From: Pseudomonas chlororaphis
Lineage (GTDB): Bacteria > Pseudomonadota > Gammaproteobacteria > Pseudomonadales > Pseudomonadaceae
Length of the DNA stretch: 64,000 bases
Assembly: GCF_000783395.1 (NCBI RefSeq)
Contig: NZ_JSFK01000031.1
Coordinates: forward strand, 1-64,000
Direction: 5' to 3'
Part shown: positions 37,032-46,481 of the stretch, piece after piece
Numbering within the stretch: position 1 is the stretch's first letter
Layout of the letters: every line of letters starts with the position of its first letter
The notes under the pieces: model-generated
Told to the model about the DNA's origin: nothing
Databases searched by the model: none
What the model saw: the letters and a program-made list of their open reading frames with translations, nothing else
Program-made: the position numbers and the translations under genes

Positions 37032-37976
37032 TTGAAAGTGTTATTCACGCGATTGATCACGCTGGCGGTGGTGTTGCTGGCGATCGTGCTTGGCTGGTTT
37101 GCCTGGGAGCATTACACCCGCGCACCGTGGACTCGCGATGCCCGGGTGAGGGCGGATGTGGTGACGTTGTCGGCGGATGTCTCCGGGCGCATTGTCAGCC
37201 TCGCGGTGCAGGACAACCAACATGTCGACAAGGGCCAACTGCTGATGGAGATCGACCCGGCGCGTTACCGCCTGGCAGTGGAGCACTCGCGCCGCGAGGT
37301 GGAAGTGGCCAAGGCAACGCTGGGGCAGTCGCAAGCGGCGATCGTTGCCAGCGAAGCGTTGCTCAAACAGCGGCAGAGCGAAGAGCGCCGGCGGCGTACG
37401 CTCAAGCAGGGTTTCGCGATTTCCGGGGAGGAGTGGGAGAAATCCAGTACCGAAGTGGCGGTGGCTCAGGCCGACCTGTTACGTAACCAGGCGAATCTCG
37501 GCCTGGCCGAGGCCAACGTACAACTGGCGATTGCCGCGTTGACCCAGGCCGAACTGGACTTGCAGCGCACCCGCGTCGAGTCGCCAGTCAGCGGTTACGT
37601 GACCAACCTTCTGACCCGGGAGGGCGATTACGCGGTAAGCGGCGGCGCTTTGATGGCGCTGGTCGACAGTGACTCGTTCTACATCAGTGGTTACTTCGAA
37701 GAAACCAAACTGCCGAGAATCGGTGAGGGTGATCGGGTGCGGGTGCAATTGATGAGCGGGGAGACCTTCGGCGGCACGGTGCAGAGCATTGCCTTCGCCA
37801 TTGCCGACCGGGAGAACGCGCCGGGCAGTCGGCTGCTGGCCAACATCAACCCGAGTTACACCTGGGTGAAACTGGCGCAGCGGGTGCCGGTACGGATCGA
37901 AATCGATGGCGACTACGCCGGCAAGAACCGCTTGCGTGCGGGCACAACAGCGACCGTCACCGTGCTGGAAAACTGA
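37032..37976 (+). CDS. HlyD-family membrane-fusion protein (AaeA-like)
   Basis: A 314-residue periplasmic adaptor with one N-terminal anchor (LITLAVVLLAIVLGWFAW). A first lipoyl half (RADVVTLSADVSGRIVSLAVQDNQHVDKGQLL, about 41-72), a coiled-coil hairpin (about 80-165) and a second lipoyl half (TRVESPVSGYVTNLLTREGDYAV, about 185-205) give the typical adaptor layout. It links the FUSC pump to an outer-membrane channel, which is not encoded in this unit. The start is a TTG with GGGAG about 9 bases upstream; the gap to DUF1656 is 4 bases. Confidence 0.92.
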   Translation: MKVLFTRLITLAVVLLAIVLGWFAWEHYTRAPWTRDARVRADVVTLSADVSGRIVSLAVQDNQHVDKGQLLMEIDPARYRLAVEHSRREVEVAKATLGQSQAAIVASEALLKQRQSEERRRRTLKQGFAISGEEWEKSSTEVAVAQADLLRNQANLGLAEANVQLAIAALTQAELDLQRTRVESPVSGYVTNLLTREGDYAVSGGALMALVDSDSFYISGYFEETKLPRIGEGDRVRVQLMSGETFGGTVQSIAFAIADRENAPGSRLLANINPSYTWVKLAQRVPVRIEIDGDYAGKNRLRAGTTATVTVLEN

Positions 37977-38010
37977 TCCCTGTAGGAAGAGGGTGTGATT
38001 TTCGAGGCAT

Positions 38011-38049
38011 AAAAAAGCCCCGCGACCGAATGATACGCGGGGCAAAAAA
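38011..38049 (-). terminator. Rho-independent terminator of mexEF-oprN
   Basis: On the minus strand GCCCCGCG pairs with CGCGGGGC across 11 bases, followed by TTTTTT. It lies about 45 bases past the oprN stop. The plus-strand HlyD gene ends nearby and may also use the stem, though it has no T-run on that side. Confidence 0.85.
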
Positions 38050-38092
38050 TTTGGTTGGTTGCGGCCAACCAAAGGAGCTCTTTAACAATCGA

Positions 38093-39514
38093 TTACTTGC
38101 TGGCAACAGTCTCCGGTTGCCAGCCGCCGCCAAGGGCCTTGTAGATCGCGACAATGCCGCGATACAGGTCAACTTCGGCCTGGGCCTGACTGTCTTCGGC
38201 ATTCAGCCGCTCACGCTGCGCGTCGAGCAGCACGAGGAAGTCAGTCGTGCCTTCGCGATAGCGAATTTCAGCCAGGTCGGCAGCCTTGCGGCTCGATTCG
38301 CTCTGACGGATCAGCGAGATCAGGCGTTGCTGGCGTTTGCCGTAATCGCTGAAAGCGTTTTCCGACTCTTCCAGCGCCAGTAGCACTTGTTGCTCGTAAG
38401 TCGCCAGTGCGCCTTCGGCTTCAGCATCGGCGCCACGCAAACGGGCGCGTACGCTGCCAAGATCGAACGCCGCCCAGGTGATGCTCGGGCCGAGTGCCCA
38501 GGCGTTGGCCGCCGAAGAACCAATCTGCGAACCACGCCCGGCCGTCCAGCCGAGGAAGCCGCTAAGGCTGACCCGAGGGAACAGATCGGCTTTCGCCACG
38601 CCGATACGCGCCGTGGCCGAAGCCAGATTGCGTTCAGCGCTGAGAATGTCTGGACGACGCTGCAGCAGTTCGCCCGGATCTCCGATCGGCAAGGCCTTGG
38701 CAATCGCCGGCAAGTCTTTCGGGCTCAGATCGACGGTCAGCTTGTCCGGACGCTCACCGAGCAGGGTGGCGATGCGGTTTTTCTGCCGAACCTGTTCCGC
38801 CTGCAACTGCGGCACGGTGGCTTCAACGTTGGCCAGACGCGCATCGGCGCGCTCGACATCGAGCTGATCACCGACACCGGCGTCTCGCAGGCTGATGGTT
38901 ATCTTGCGTGACTCTTCCTGGTTTTTCAGGTTGGCCACGGCGATCTTTTCGCGCAGCTGGGCACCGCGCAGTTGACCGTAAGCATCGACCAGTTCGGCAA
39001 TCATGGTGACTTGCAGTTGGTACAGATCGGCTTCGGCCGCTTGCTGGTCGGCGTCGCTGGCTTCCAGATTGCGCTGGATGCGGCCGAACAGGTCCAGCTC
39101 CCAGGCCATGTCCAGACCGAGATCATAACGCTCACTGTTGACCCGGTCGGTGGTCTGGCCAGGGATTTGCCCCTTGGCCAGATCACTGCTGGCGCGGCTG
39201 GTGATGGTCGGCATCGCATCGTTGCTGGCATCGTCGCGGATCGCCCGGGCGGCTTTCCAGCGGGCGAATGCCACGCGCAGTTCACGGTTGCCTTGCAGCG
39301 ATTGGGTCACCAACTGGTTGAGGGTCGGATCGTCGAATTGCTGCCACCAGATTCCTTCGAATTTCGAACGGTCGAAGTTCTTTTGCCCGGCGGCGCCGTC
39401 GGTGACGGCCGTGATATTGGCCGCCTCCGTGGCAGGGGTCTTGTAGTCGGGGCCAACGGCGCAGGCACTGAGGGCCAGCACCAGCAGACTCGGCAGGAAG
39501 ACTTTAAGACTCAT
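38093..39514 (-). CDS. oprN: RND efflux outer-membrane channel (OprN-like)
   Basis: A 473-residue TolC-type lipoprotein, NodT/OprM family. Signal peptide with lipobox LALSAC (Cys18). TolC repeats are seen in MAWELDLFGRIQRNLEASDAD near 135-155 and AFDLGSVRARLRGADAEAEGALATYEQQVL near 350-380. It forms the exit duct of the tripartite pump. The start overlaps the mexF stop by four bases (ATGA). The name rests on operon structure with a clear MexF homologue. Confidence 0.92.
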   Translation of the reverse strand: MSLKVFLPSLLVLALSACAVGPDYKTPATEAANITAVTDGAAGQKNFDRSKFEGIWWQQFDDPTLNQLVTQSLQGNRELRVAFARWKAARAIRDDASNDAMPTITSRASSDLAKGQIPGQTTDRVNSERYDLGLDMAWELDLFGRIQRNLEASDADQQAAEADLYQLQVTMIAELVDAYGQLRGAQLREKIAVANLKNQEESRKITISLRDAGVGDQLDVERADARLANVEATVPQLQAEQVRQKNRIATLLGERPDKLTVDLSPKDLPAIAKALPIGDPGELLQRRPDILSAERNLASATARIGVAKADLFPRVSLSGFLGWTAGRGSQIGSSAANAWALGPSITWAAFDLGSVRARLRGADAEAEGALATYEQQVLLALEESENAFSDYGKRQQRLISLIRQSESSRKAADLAEIRYREGTTDFLVLLDAQRERLNAEDSQAQAEVDLYRGIVAIYKALGGGWQPETVASK

Positions 39515-42500
39515 TGTTGCGCCTCCAGTTTCAGAGCTTTGGCCGCTTTGCGGGCTTCGCCGCGTTCGACAAAGTTACGGATCAGTACGTAGAACACTGG
39601 CGTCAGCAACAGACCGAAGAAGGTCACCCCGAGCATCCCGGAGAACACCGCCACACCCATGGCGTGACGCATCTCGGCACCGGCACCGCTGGAGAACACC
39701 AGTGGCACCACACCCATGATGAACGCGAAGGAGGTCATCAGGATTGGCCGCAGACGCAGGCGGCAGGCTTCCAGTACCGCTGCGAGCGGGTCGAGGCCTT
39801 CTTCCTGTTTGTCCTTGGCGAATTCGACGATCAGAATCGCGTTCTTACAGGCAAGTCCCACCAGTACGATCAAGCCGATCTGGGTAAAGATGTTGTTGTC
39901 GCCTCCCGAGATGATCACGCCGGTGATGGCCGACAGCAGGGTCATCGGTACGATCAGGATCACCGCCAGTGGCAGGCTCCAGCTTTCGTATTGAGCGGCG
40001 AGCACGAGGAACGCCAGCAGTACGCAAAGCGGGAACACGAACAGCGCGGTGTTGCCGGACAGAATCTGCTGGTAGGTCAGGTCGGTCCACTCGTAGGTCA
40101 TGCCGTTCGGCAGTTCATCTTTGAGCAGTTTCTCGATGGCTTTCTCGGCCTGGCCGGAGCTGTAGCCCGGGGCGGCGGCACCGTTGATTTCTGCGGTGAT
40201 GAAGCCGTTGTAGTGCATCACGCGATCCGGGCCCGAGGTGTCGCTGACCTTGATGAAGGTCGCCAGCGGGATCATTTCGCCTTTGTTGTTACGGACTTTC
40301 AGTTGACCGATCTGATCGGATTCGAGGCGGAACTGCTGCTCGGCCTGAACGTTGACCTGATAGGTGCGCCCGAAGCGGTTGAAGTCGTTGGCATACAGCG
40401 AGCCCAGGTAGATCTGCAGGGTGTCGAAGATGTCGCTGACGGCCACGCCGTGGGTCTTGGCTTTTTCACGGTCGATGGCGGCATCGACCTGTGGCACGTT
40501 CACCGTGTAACTGGTGAACAGGCCGGCCAGTTCCGGCACGCTGTGGCTCTTGTTGATGATGTTCATGGTTTCTTTGTACAGCTCGTCGTAGCCCAGGTTG
40601 CCCCGGTCTTCGATTTGCAGACGGAAACCACCAATGGTGCCCAGACCTTGTACCGGCGGTGGCGGGAAGATCGCCATGTACGCCTCTTGAATGTTCGCGT
40701 ACTGGCCGTTCAAGGCACCGGCGATTGCACCGGCGGACATGCTCGGGTCTTTACGCTCGTCGAACGGTTTAAGCGTCACGAAGACGATGCCGGCGTTCGG
40801 GCTGTTGGTGAAGCCGTTGATCGACAGCCCCGGGAACGCTACGGCACTTTCCACGCCTGGCTGTTTCAGCGCCATGTCCGACATGCGCTTGATGACTTCT
40901 TCGGTGCGATCCAGGCTCGAAGCATCGGGCAGTTGCGCGAAAGCCACCAGGTATTGCTTGTCCTGGCCCGGTACGAATCCGGTCGGCGTGCTGGAGAAAC
41001 CGAAGAAGGTCAGCACCATCAGGCCTGCGTACAACAGCAGGGCGATGCCGCTGCTACGGATAACCCGGCGCACGGTGCCGACGTAACCATGGCTGGCACG
41101 ATCAAAGAAACGGTTGAACGGACGGAACAACCAGCCACCGAAGATCTTGTCGAGCACCTTGGAGAAGCGGTCTTTCGGTGCGTCATGACTTTTCAGCAAC
41201 ACAGCGGCCAGTGCCGGCGACAGGGTCAGCGAGTTGAACGCCGAGATCACGGTCGAGATGGCGATGGTCAGGGCGAACTGTTTGTAGAACTGCCCGGTGA
41301 GACCGGAAATGAACGCCGCCGGAATGAACACCGCACACAGCACCAGCGCCGTGGCAACGATCGGACCGGTTACTTCGCGCATGGCGCGCTTGGTGGCTTC
41401 GACCGGATTCAATCCGAGCTCGATATTGCGCTCGACGTTCTCCACCACCACGATGGCGTCGTCGACCACGATACCGATGGCCAGCACCAATCCGAACAAG
41501 GACAGCGCGTTGAGCGAGAAGCCGAACAGATGCATTACCGCAAACGTACCGATCAACGATACCGGCACCGCCACCAACGGAATGATCGAGGCGCGCCAGG
41601 TTTGCAGGAACAGGATCACTACCAGTACCACGAGAATCAGTGCTTCGAAGAGGGTGTGAACCACCGCCTCGATCGAACCGCGCACAAAGATCGTCGGGTC
41701 ATAGACGATGCTGTAATCCATGCCTTGCGGGAAGTTTTTCTTCAGCTCGTCCATCTTGCCGCGAACTTCGTTCGAGATGTCGATGGCATTGGAGCCAGGG
41801 CGCTGGAAGATCGGGATGGCCACCGCCGGTTGGTTGTCCAGCAACGAGCGCAGGGCGTATTGACTGGAGCCCAGTTCAACGCGAGCGATGTCTTTGAGAC
41901 GAGTGATCTCACCATTGTCGCCTGCGCGAATGATGATGTTCTCGAACTCTTCCTCGCTGACCAGACGGCCCTGCGTGTTGACCGACAGCTGGAAGCTCTG
42001 GGCATTCGGGGCAGGGGGCGCACCCAATTGACCGGCCGCCACCTGACGGTTCTGCTCACGAATGGCGGTGACCACGTCGGTTGCAGTCAGATTGCGCGAA
42101 GCAGTCTTGTTCGGGTCGAGCCAGACACGCAGCGAGTAATCGCCCATACCAAACAACTGCACATCACCGACACCGTTCAGACGAGCGAGCTCATCCTTGA
42201 TGTTGAGGATCGCGTAGTTGGACAGGTAGAGCATGTCGTAGCGCTTGTCCGGGGAGGTCAAGTGCACAACCATGGTCAGGTCGGGCGAGGCCTTGTCGAC
42301 GGTGATACCGATGCGCGTCACTTCCTCGGGAAGCTTCGGTTCGGTACGGGTCACCCGGTTTTGCACCTGCACCTGCGCGTTGTCCAGGTCAGTGCCCAGG
42401 GCGAAGGTGATGGTCAGGGTGATCTTGCCGTCGGCGGTCGACTGCGAGGACATGTAGAGCATGTTCTCGACGCCGGTGATGGCTTGCTCCAGCGGAGCAG

Positions 42501-42690
42501 CCACGGTTTCACCGATGACTTTTGGGTTGGCGCCCGGGAAGTTGGCACGCACCACCACGGTGGGAGGCACGACTTCCGGGTATTCGCTGATCGGTAGCTG
42601 GAACAGCGAGATCGCACCGGCGATCAGGATCAACAGCGAGAGCACCGCTGCGAAGATCGGCCGTGAAATGAAGAATTGGGAAAAATTCAT
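39511..42690 (-). CDS. mexF: RND efflux transporter MexF
   Basis: A 1059-residue inner-membrane drug/proton antiporter, nearly the same length as P. aeruginosa MexF (1062). The opening MNFSQFFISRPIFAAVLSLL and long stretches such as FQLPISEYPEVVPPTVVVRA and LNALSLFGLVLAIGIVVDDA agree with MexF as I recall it. The proton-relay Asp pair is in IGIVVDDAIVVVENV near 405. MexEF-OprN pumps export chloramphenicol, fluoroquinolones, trimethoprim and quorum-sensing precursors. The three genes form one minus-strand operon. Confidence 0.95.
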   Translation of the reverse strand: MNFSQFFISRPIFAAVLSLLILIAGAISLFQLPISEYPEVVPPTVVVRANFPGANPKVIGETVAAPLEQAITGVENMLYMSSQSTADGKITLTITFALGTDLDNAQVQVQNRVTRTEPKLPEEVTRIGITVDKASPDLTMVVHLTSPDKRYDMLYLSNYAILNIKDELARLNGVGDVQLFGMGDYSLRVWLDPNKTASRNLTATDVVTAIREQNRQVAAGQLGAPPAPNAQSFQLSVNTQGRLVSEEEFENIIIRAGDNGEITRLKDIARVELGSSQYALRSLLDNQPAVAIPIFQRPGSNAIDISNEVRGKMDELKKNFPQGMDYSIVYDPTIFVRGSIEAVVHTLFEALILVVLVVILFLQTWRASIIPLVAVPVSLIGTFAVMHLFGFSLNALSLFGLVLAIGIVVDDAIVVVENVERNIELGLNPVEATKRAMREVTGPIVATALVLCAVFIPAAFISGLTGQFYKQFALTIAISTVISAFNSLTLSPALAAVLLKSHDAPKDRFSKVLDKIFGGWLFRPFNRFFDRASHGYVGTVRRVIRSSGIALLLYAGLMVLTFFGFSSTPTGFVPGQDKQYLVAFAQLPDASSLDRTEEVIKRMSDMALKQPGVESAVAFPGLSINGFTNSPNAGIVFVTLKPFDERKDPSMSAGAIAGALNGQYANIQEAYMAIFPPPPVQGLGTIGGFRLQIEDRGNLGYDELYKETMNIINKSHSVPELAGLFTSYTVNVPQVDAAIDREKAKTHGVAVSDIFDTLQIYLGSLYANDFNRFGRTYQVNVQAEQQFRLESDQIGQLKVRNNKGEMIPLATFIKVSDTSGPDRVMHYNGFITAEINGAAAPGYSSGQAEKAIEKLLKDELPNGMTYEWTDLTYQQILSGNTALFVFPLCVLLAFLVLAAQYESWSLPLAVILIVPMTLLSAITGVIISGGDNNIFTQIGLIVLVGLACKNAILIVEFAKDKQEEGLDPLAAVLEACRLRLRPILMTSFAFIMGVVPLVFSSGAGAEMRHAMGVAVFSGMLGVTFFGLLLTPVFYVLIRNFVERGEARKAAKALKLEAQQ

Positions 42691-42705
42691 CGGAGTTGTC
42701 GTCCC

Positions 42706-43959
42706 TTAACCGCGTGGGGTCGTAGCAGCCAGCTTCACAACCGCACCGGACGCGCCTTTGGCAGGGGCGACTTTGGGCAGGTTGCTGGCTTCCAGCGCTT
42801 GACGTTGTTGAGCGAGTGCAGCGATGGTCTGTTCGCTGGCCATCGGCACCACTTCAGGCGTGACCGGTGAGCCAGGACGAACTCGTTGCAGACCCTTGAC
42901 GATGATCGTGTCGTCCTTGTTCAGGCCGTTACGGACGATGCGCAGGCCTTCGATTTTCGGACCCAGTTCGACGGCGCGGTACGCGGTTTTGTTGTCCGCA
43001 TCCATCACCAGCACGAATTTCTTGCCGAGGTCGGTACCGACCGCTTCGTCGTTGATCAGCATGGCGTTGTAGGTGCCGCTGCCGACCAGTTTCAGGCGTG
43101 CGTACAGGCCGGGGGTGTAAGTGCCGTCGCTGTTGTCGAACACCGCGCGACCACGGATGGTGCCGGTTTTCGGGTTGACCTGGTTGTCGACGAAGTTCAT
43201 CTGGCCGAGGTGCGGGTTGCCGTCTTCATTGGACAGGCCCATGTACACCGGAGTGGTGGCACCGCGCTGACCGTTACGGGCGAGTTGGGTGTATTTGAGA
43301 AACACACGCTCGTCGGCGTCGAAGTAGGCGTAGACGCGGTCGGTTGAAACCACGCTGGTCAATGGAGTGGTGTCGGCGGTCACCAGGTTACCGGCGGTGA
43401 TCTCGGCACGGCTGACGCGGCCACTGATCGGCGCGGTTACGCGGGTGAAGCTGAGGTTCAGTTTGGCCAGGTCCAGTTGCGCTTGCAGGGCACCGACGGC
43501 GGCGCGGGCTTCTTGTGCAGCGCTGGTGCGCGAGTCGGCCAGTTCGGCGGAAATGGCGTTGCTGGCACGCAGACGTTCACCACGACCGGCTTCATTTTCA
43601 CTGCGGGTGGCGTTGGCGCGGGACTGAGCTACGAGTGCTTCGAGGCGGCGCACCTCAGCCTGGAACGGACGCGGGTCGATCTGGAACAGCAGGTCGCCTT
43701 TCTTGACTAGTGCGCCTTCAGTGAACGCAACGTCATCAATCTGGCCGGAGACCCGTGGACGGATTTCAACGGTTTCCGGCGCTTCGAGGCGCCCGGTGAA
43801 TTCGTCCCACTCGTTGACCGGTTGTTCCAGCACCTTGGCCACGCTGACTTTCGCAGCGGGCAGGGTGGCGGCAGTCTCCGGAGTCTTGCCGCAGGCGCTC
43901 ATCACCAGTACGGCCAACATGGCCAACGGGAAGCGCAAATGTTTGAGTGACTGTTCCAT
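42706..43959 (-). CDS. mexE: RND efflux membrane-fusion protein MexE
   Basis: A 417-residue periplasmic adaptor lipoprotein: signal LAMLAVLVMSAC with lipobox cysteine near residue 21. Lipoyl halves are seen at EIRPRVSGQIDDVAFTEGALVKKGDLLFQIDPRPFQ (about 65-100) and FTRVTAPISGRVSRAEI (about 175-190), with the coiled-coil hairpin between. The start MEQSLKHLRF was chosen since the 42-residue extension upstream is not adaptor-like and covers the promoter. It is the first gene of mexEF-oprN. No mexT-like LysR gene lies next to it, unlike in P. aeruginosa. Confidence 0.94.
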   Translation of the reverse strand: MEQSLKHLRFPLAMLAVLVMSACGKTPETAATLPAAKVSVAKVLEQPVNEWDEFTGRLEAPETVEIRPRVSGQIDDVAFTEGALVKKGDLLFQIDPRPFQAEVRRLEALVAQSRANATRSENEAGRGERLRASNAISAELADSRTSAAQEARAAVGALQAQLDLAKLNLSFTRVTAPISGRVSRAEITAGNLVTADTTPLTSVVSTDRVYAYFDADERVFLKYTQLARNGQRGATTPVYMGLSNEDGNPHLGQMNFVDNQVNPKTGTIRGRAVFDNSDGTYTPGLYARLKLVGSGTYNAMLINDEAVGTDLGKKFVLVMDADNKTAYRAVELGPKIEGLRIVRNGLNKDDTIIVKGLQRVRPGSPVTPEVVPMASEQTIAALAQQRQALEASNLPKVAPAKGASGAVVKLAATTPRG

Positions 43960-44042
43960 GGATGCATCCGCCAATGTATTGAAGATGGGCGGATGATGCT
44001 CGGCGGGGTGTGATGGCACGAATCGAATGAAGCAAAGGTAAC

Positions 44043-44059
44043 TATCATTCGGAATGATA
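44043..44059. promoter_or_regulatory. 17-bp perfect palindrome upstream of mexE
   Basis: TATCATTC-G-GAATGATA, centred about 92 bases before the mexE ATG, in the 270-base promoter gap. A perfect 8-1-8 palindrome suits a dimeric repressor or activator. Which regulator binds is unknown. Confidence 0.6.
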
Positions 44060-44189
44060 TAAGACCCGAACGAGCCCTCTAGCATGCACCTTTCGTTAGG
44101 TGGCTATCAATCTCTCTCAGGGCAATTCTGTGTTGCCCGCTGTGCAAAAGTCAGGAGCGAGGCTGCGCGGCGGGGATTATGCGGGGATT

Positions 44190-44222
44190 AAAAATGCCGA
44201 ACCCGCCATGGCGGCGGGTTCG
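44190..44222 (-). terminator. Rho-independent terminator after the M20 peptidase gene
   Basis: On the minus strand CGAACCCGCC pairs with GGCGGGTTCG over a 5-base loop, followed by GCATTTTTAA. It begins 10 bases past the stop codon. Confidence 0.88.
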
Positions 44223-44231
44223 ACAATGCGG

Positions 44232-45971
44232 TCAGAGTTTCGGCAACTGGCCGATGCGGCCGATCATTTCGGTCACGATCTGCAGATCCAGCTGGAATTG
44301 CTCCACAGTCTTGAATTCGCCATCGGTGTGACCGGTGTACTTAACGTTCGGCATGGCCAGACCGAATTGCACGCCGTTCGGCAGTTCATGCACCGAGGTA
44401 GCGCCGGCGGAGGTGCCGAACTCGTGTTTCATACCGAGGTTTTCAGTCGATACCGCCAGCAGCGCCTTGACCCACTCACCCTCAGGATTGCGGTACATCG
44501 GCTCGGCGATCGAGTAATCGAAGGCAACGTCTACATGGCTTTTCTTGCTCCAGGCTGCCAGTTTCTCAGCGATTTCAGCCTTGAGCTTCTCCGGCGACTT
44601 GCCCTTCGGCACGCGCAGGTTGACCGCGAGTTTGAAGGCTTTGTCATCCATTCCGACGTAGGTCAGCGACGTTGTCAGCGGCCCCATGAAGGCATCGGAG
44701 AAACCGACACTCAGCTTGTTGCCCAGGTAATCCAGACCCCAGTTATCGGCAGCGTAACGCGCGGCATCGGTGATGTGGTTGTGCTTGAACGCGACTTTGC
44801 CATCAAGGCTATTGATAAAGACCAGCATCCGCGCGACCGGGTTGACCCCGGACTCTGGCTCGGAGGAGTGCGCGGACACACCGGTCACGGTCAGTTTGAC
44901 GTCTTTGCCGTCGACCTTTGCGCTCACCTGGAAGTCGCCGCCATTGCGTTTGGCAAACTCGTCACCGGCCTTTTGCAGGCTGGCAGCCAGCTCCGCAGGC
45001 TTGTCGGTGACCAGCGTGGCGACCGACGCCGACGGAATCTGGTTGGTGGCCAGGCCACCGGTCATCGAGATGATTTCCGCACCTTTGCCTTCACCTTTGC
45101 GTTTGGCAAAGTTGGCCATGACGGTGCCGTAGCCTTTCTCGGCAATCACCACCGGGTAGCCGCCATCCAGCGCGAGGTTGTAGTTAGGCGTCGGATTGCG
45201 TTCAAAGTAATACGGAATCGCGTCGCCCGTGGTTTCTTCAGTGGTGTCGACCAACAGCTTGAAGTTGCGCACCAGCGGCAGCTTTTCTTCCTTGATGACT
45301 TTCATGGCATAGAGCGTGACCACGATGCCGTTCTTGTCATCCTCGGTGCCGCGACCATACATGCGGTCGCCGATCAGGGTGATCTTGAACGGGTCGAGGC
45401 GGGTGCCATCCTTGAGCACCCAGTTTTCCGGCGTCACCGGTACCACGTCGGCGTGCGCATGAATGCCGACCACTTCATCGCCGCTACCGTCGAGGGAAAT
45501 CTCGAAGACGCGATTGTCGATATTGCGGAATTTCAGATTGAACGACTCGGCAAGACTCTTGATCTTCGCCGCGATCTTGATGAATTCCGGGTTGTCGTGC
45601 TGCTCGACACCGTCCTTGCGATAAGTCGGGATCTCCACCAGTTCGCGCAGGGTTTCAGTGGCGGCAGCGCTGTATTTCGCTCGTGTGTAGATACCCAACA
45701 GACGATAGATCTCGTTGTGCTGCTCGGCGGTCAGGGTTTTGTTATCGAGGTAAGCAGTAATGGCCGGGCCGATGTCGGCGGTTTTCGCCAGATCGCTCTT
45801 GCCCAGGTTGCCAAGGAACTGGCGGAAGTCCGTGGCTTTGTCGGCGCTGTAAGTCTTGAGGATTTCAGCGCTCTGTTGCGGGGTGATATTGGCTTGCGCG
45901 GGCACCGTGAACACGGCGAGGCCGGCGAGCATCAAGGTGGTGGCGGCCAGTTTTTTGAAAGGGACATTCAT
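44232..45971 (-). CDS. Secreted M20-family dipeptidase
   Basis: A 579-residue zinc peptidase with signal peptide (KKLAATTLMLAGLAVFTVPAQA, cleavage before NITPQQ). Zinc-binding motifs of the M20 family: GIHAHADVVP near 170-180, GRGTEDDKNG near 205 and DTTEETTGD near 240 with the catalytic glutamates; a dimerisation domain follows, and HELPNGVQFGLAMP near 545 gives the late zinc ligand region. It probably cleaves dipeptides in the periplasm. The second ATG (MNVPFKK) was chosen because the first lies directly on AAAGGA. It is a single gene, with a palindrome 38 bases upstream. Confidence 0.88.
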   Translation of the reverse strand: MNVPFKKLAATTLMLAGLAVFTVPAQANITPQQSAEILKTYSADKATDFRQFLGNLGKSDLAKTADIGPAITAYLDNKTLTAEQHNEIYRLLGIYTRAKYSAAATETLRELVEIPTYRKDGVEQHDNPEFIKIAAKIKSLAESFNLKFRNIDNRVFEISLDGSGDEVVGIHAHADVVPVTPENWVLKDGTRLDPFKITLIGDRMYGRGTEDDKNGIVVTLYAMKVIKEEKLPLVRNFKLLVDTTEETTGDAIPYYFERNPTPNYNLALDGGYPVVIAEKGYGTVMANFAKRKGEGKGAEIISMTGGLATNQIPSASVATLVTDKPAELAASLQKAGDEFAKRNGGDFQVSAKVDGKDVKLTVTGVSAHSSEPESGVNPVARMLVFINSLDGKVAFKHNHITDAARYAADNWGLDYLGNKLSVGFSDAFMGPLTTSLTYVGMDDKAFKLAVNLRVPKGKSPEKLKAEIAEKLAAWSKKSHVDVAFDYSIAEPMYRNPEGEWVKALLAVSTENLGMKHEFGTSAGATSVHELPNGVQFGLAMPNVKYTGHTDGEFKTVEQFQLDLQIVTEMIGRIGQLPKL

Positions 45972-46008
45972 TACGAAGGGCATTCCTTTGCAGGGCAGTG
46001 AGTAAAGC

Positions 46009-46028
46009 GTGTCTCAAGGTTGAGACAC
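46009..46028. promoter_or_regulatory. 20-bp perfect palindrome upstream of the M20 peptidase
   Basis: GTGTCTCAA-GG-TTGAGACAC, 9-2-9, ending 38 bases before the peptidase start. Its position in the likely 5' leader or promoter suggests an operator for a dimeric regulator. The binding protein is unknown. Confidence 0.6.
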
Positions 46029-46118
46029 ATACACTTACAAACTAACACCGTGCCAGAGCCTTGCGGGAGTCCGGAAAGGGGATGTGTCGCACAAAAACGC
46101 AAAAGAGGCGCACAAATG

Positions 46119-46150
46119 AAAAAACCCGGGGAGGGCTCCCGGGCCTTTTC
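46119..46150 (-). terminator. Rho-independent terminator of the minus-strand NRPS unit
   Basis: On the minus strand CCCGGG-AGCCCTC-CCCGGG is followed by TTTTTT, about 60 bases past the carrier-protein stop. It fixes the left boundary of the NRPS cluster. Confidence 0.88.
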
Positions 46151-46200
46151 ATTGGCGGCAGACGAAACACAAATTCGTGCCTGTCGAGGCCAAGCGCGGG

Positions 46201-46446
46201 TCAGGCTTCCAGGTATTGCTCTGCAACTGCCGCCGCGCAGGTGGCAGCGGTGGTGAAAACGAAAATCACCATGGGGTCGACCTCTTGGTCAATCACTTGG
46301 GAAATCTGGAATCCCGCTTCCACTGCCAGTAATGAGTCGCCGCCGGAGTTGAAGAAATCGTCGTCTGCGGTCAATGCGGGCACTTGAGTGACTGAACGGA
46401 AGATTTTTAGGATTTTGTCTTCCAGGATCTGGATCTCGATGGTCAT
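46201..46446 (-). CDS. Free-standing peptidyl carrier protein
   Basis: An 81-residue carrier. The phosphopantetheine serine is in FFNSGGDSLLAVEA near residue 35-48, a canonical GGDSL motif of NRPS-type carriers, not of fatty-acid ACP (DSL). It can hold an amino acid or starter unit for a partner enzyme. The ATG has AGGA 7 bases upstream; a GTG two codons earlier was rejected. It is the last gene of the minus-strand unit, 35 bases after the luciferase-like monooxygenase gene, which makes that enzyme its likely partner. No A domain is fused to it, so loading is in trans. Confidence 0.9.
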   Translation of the reverse strand: MTIEIQILEDKILKIFRSVTQVPALTADDDFFNSGGDSLLAVEAGFQISQVIDQEVDPMVIFVFTTAATCAAAVAEQYLEA

Positions 46447-46481
46447 AACCACTTCCTTTGGTTGGTATCACGAAGTTTTCG

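Noticed and set aside
39514..42597. A 1027-codon open frame on the plus strand
   Set aside because: It lies opposite mexF, whose protein matches a known family along its whole length; the antisense frame has low-complexity, His/Gln/Arg-rich translation and no domain. It is a GC-rich shadow.
44100..46001. A 633-codon open frame on the plus strand
   Set aside because: Antisense of the M20 peptidase gene, which has a signal peptide, zinc motifs and its own terminator.
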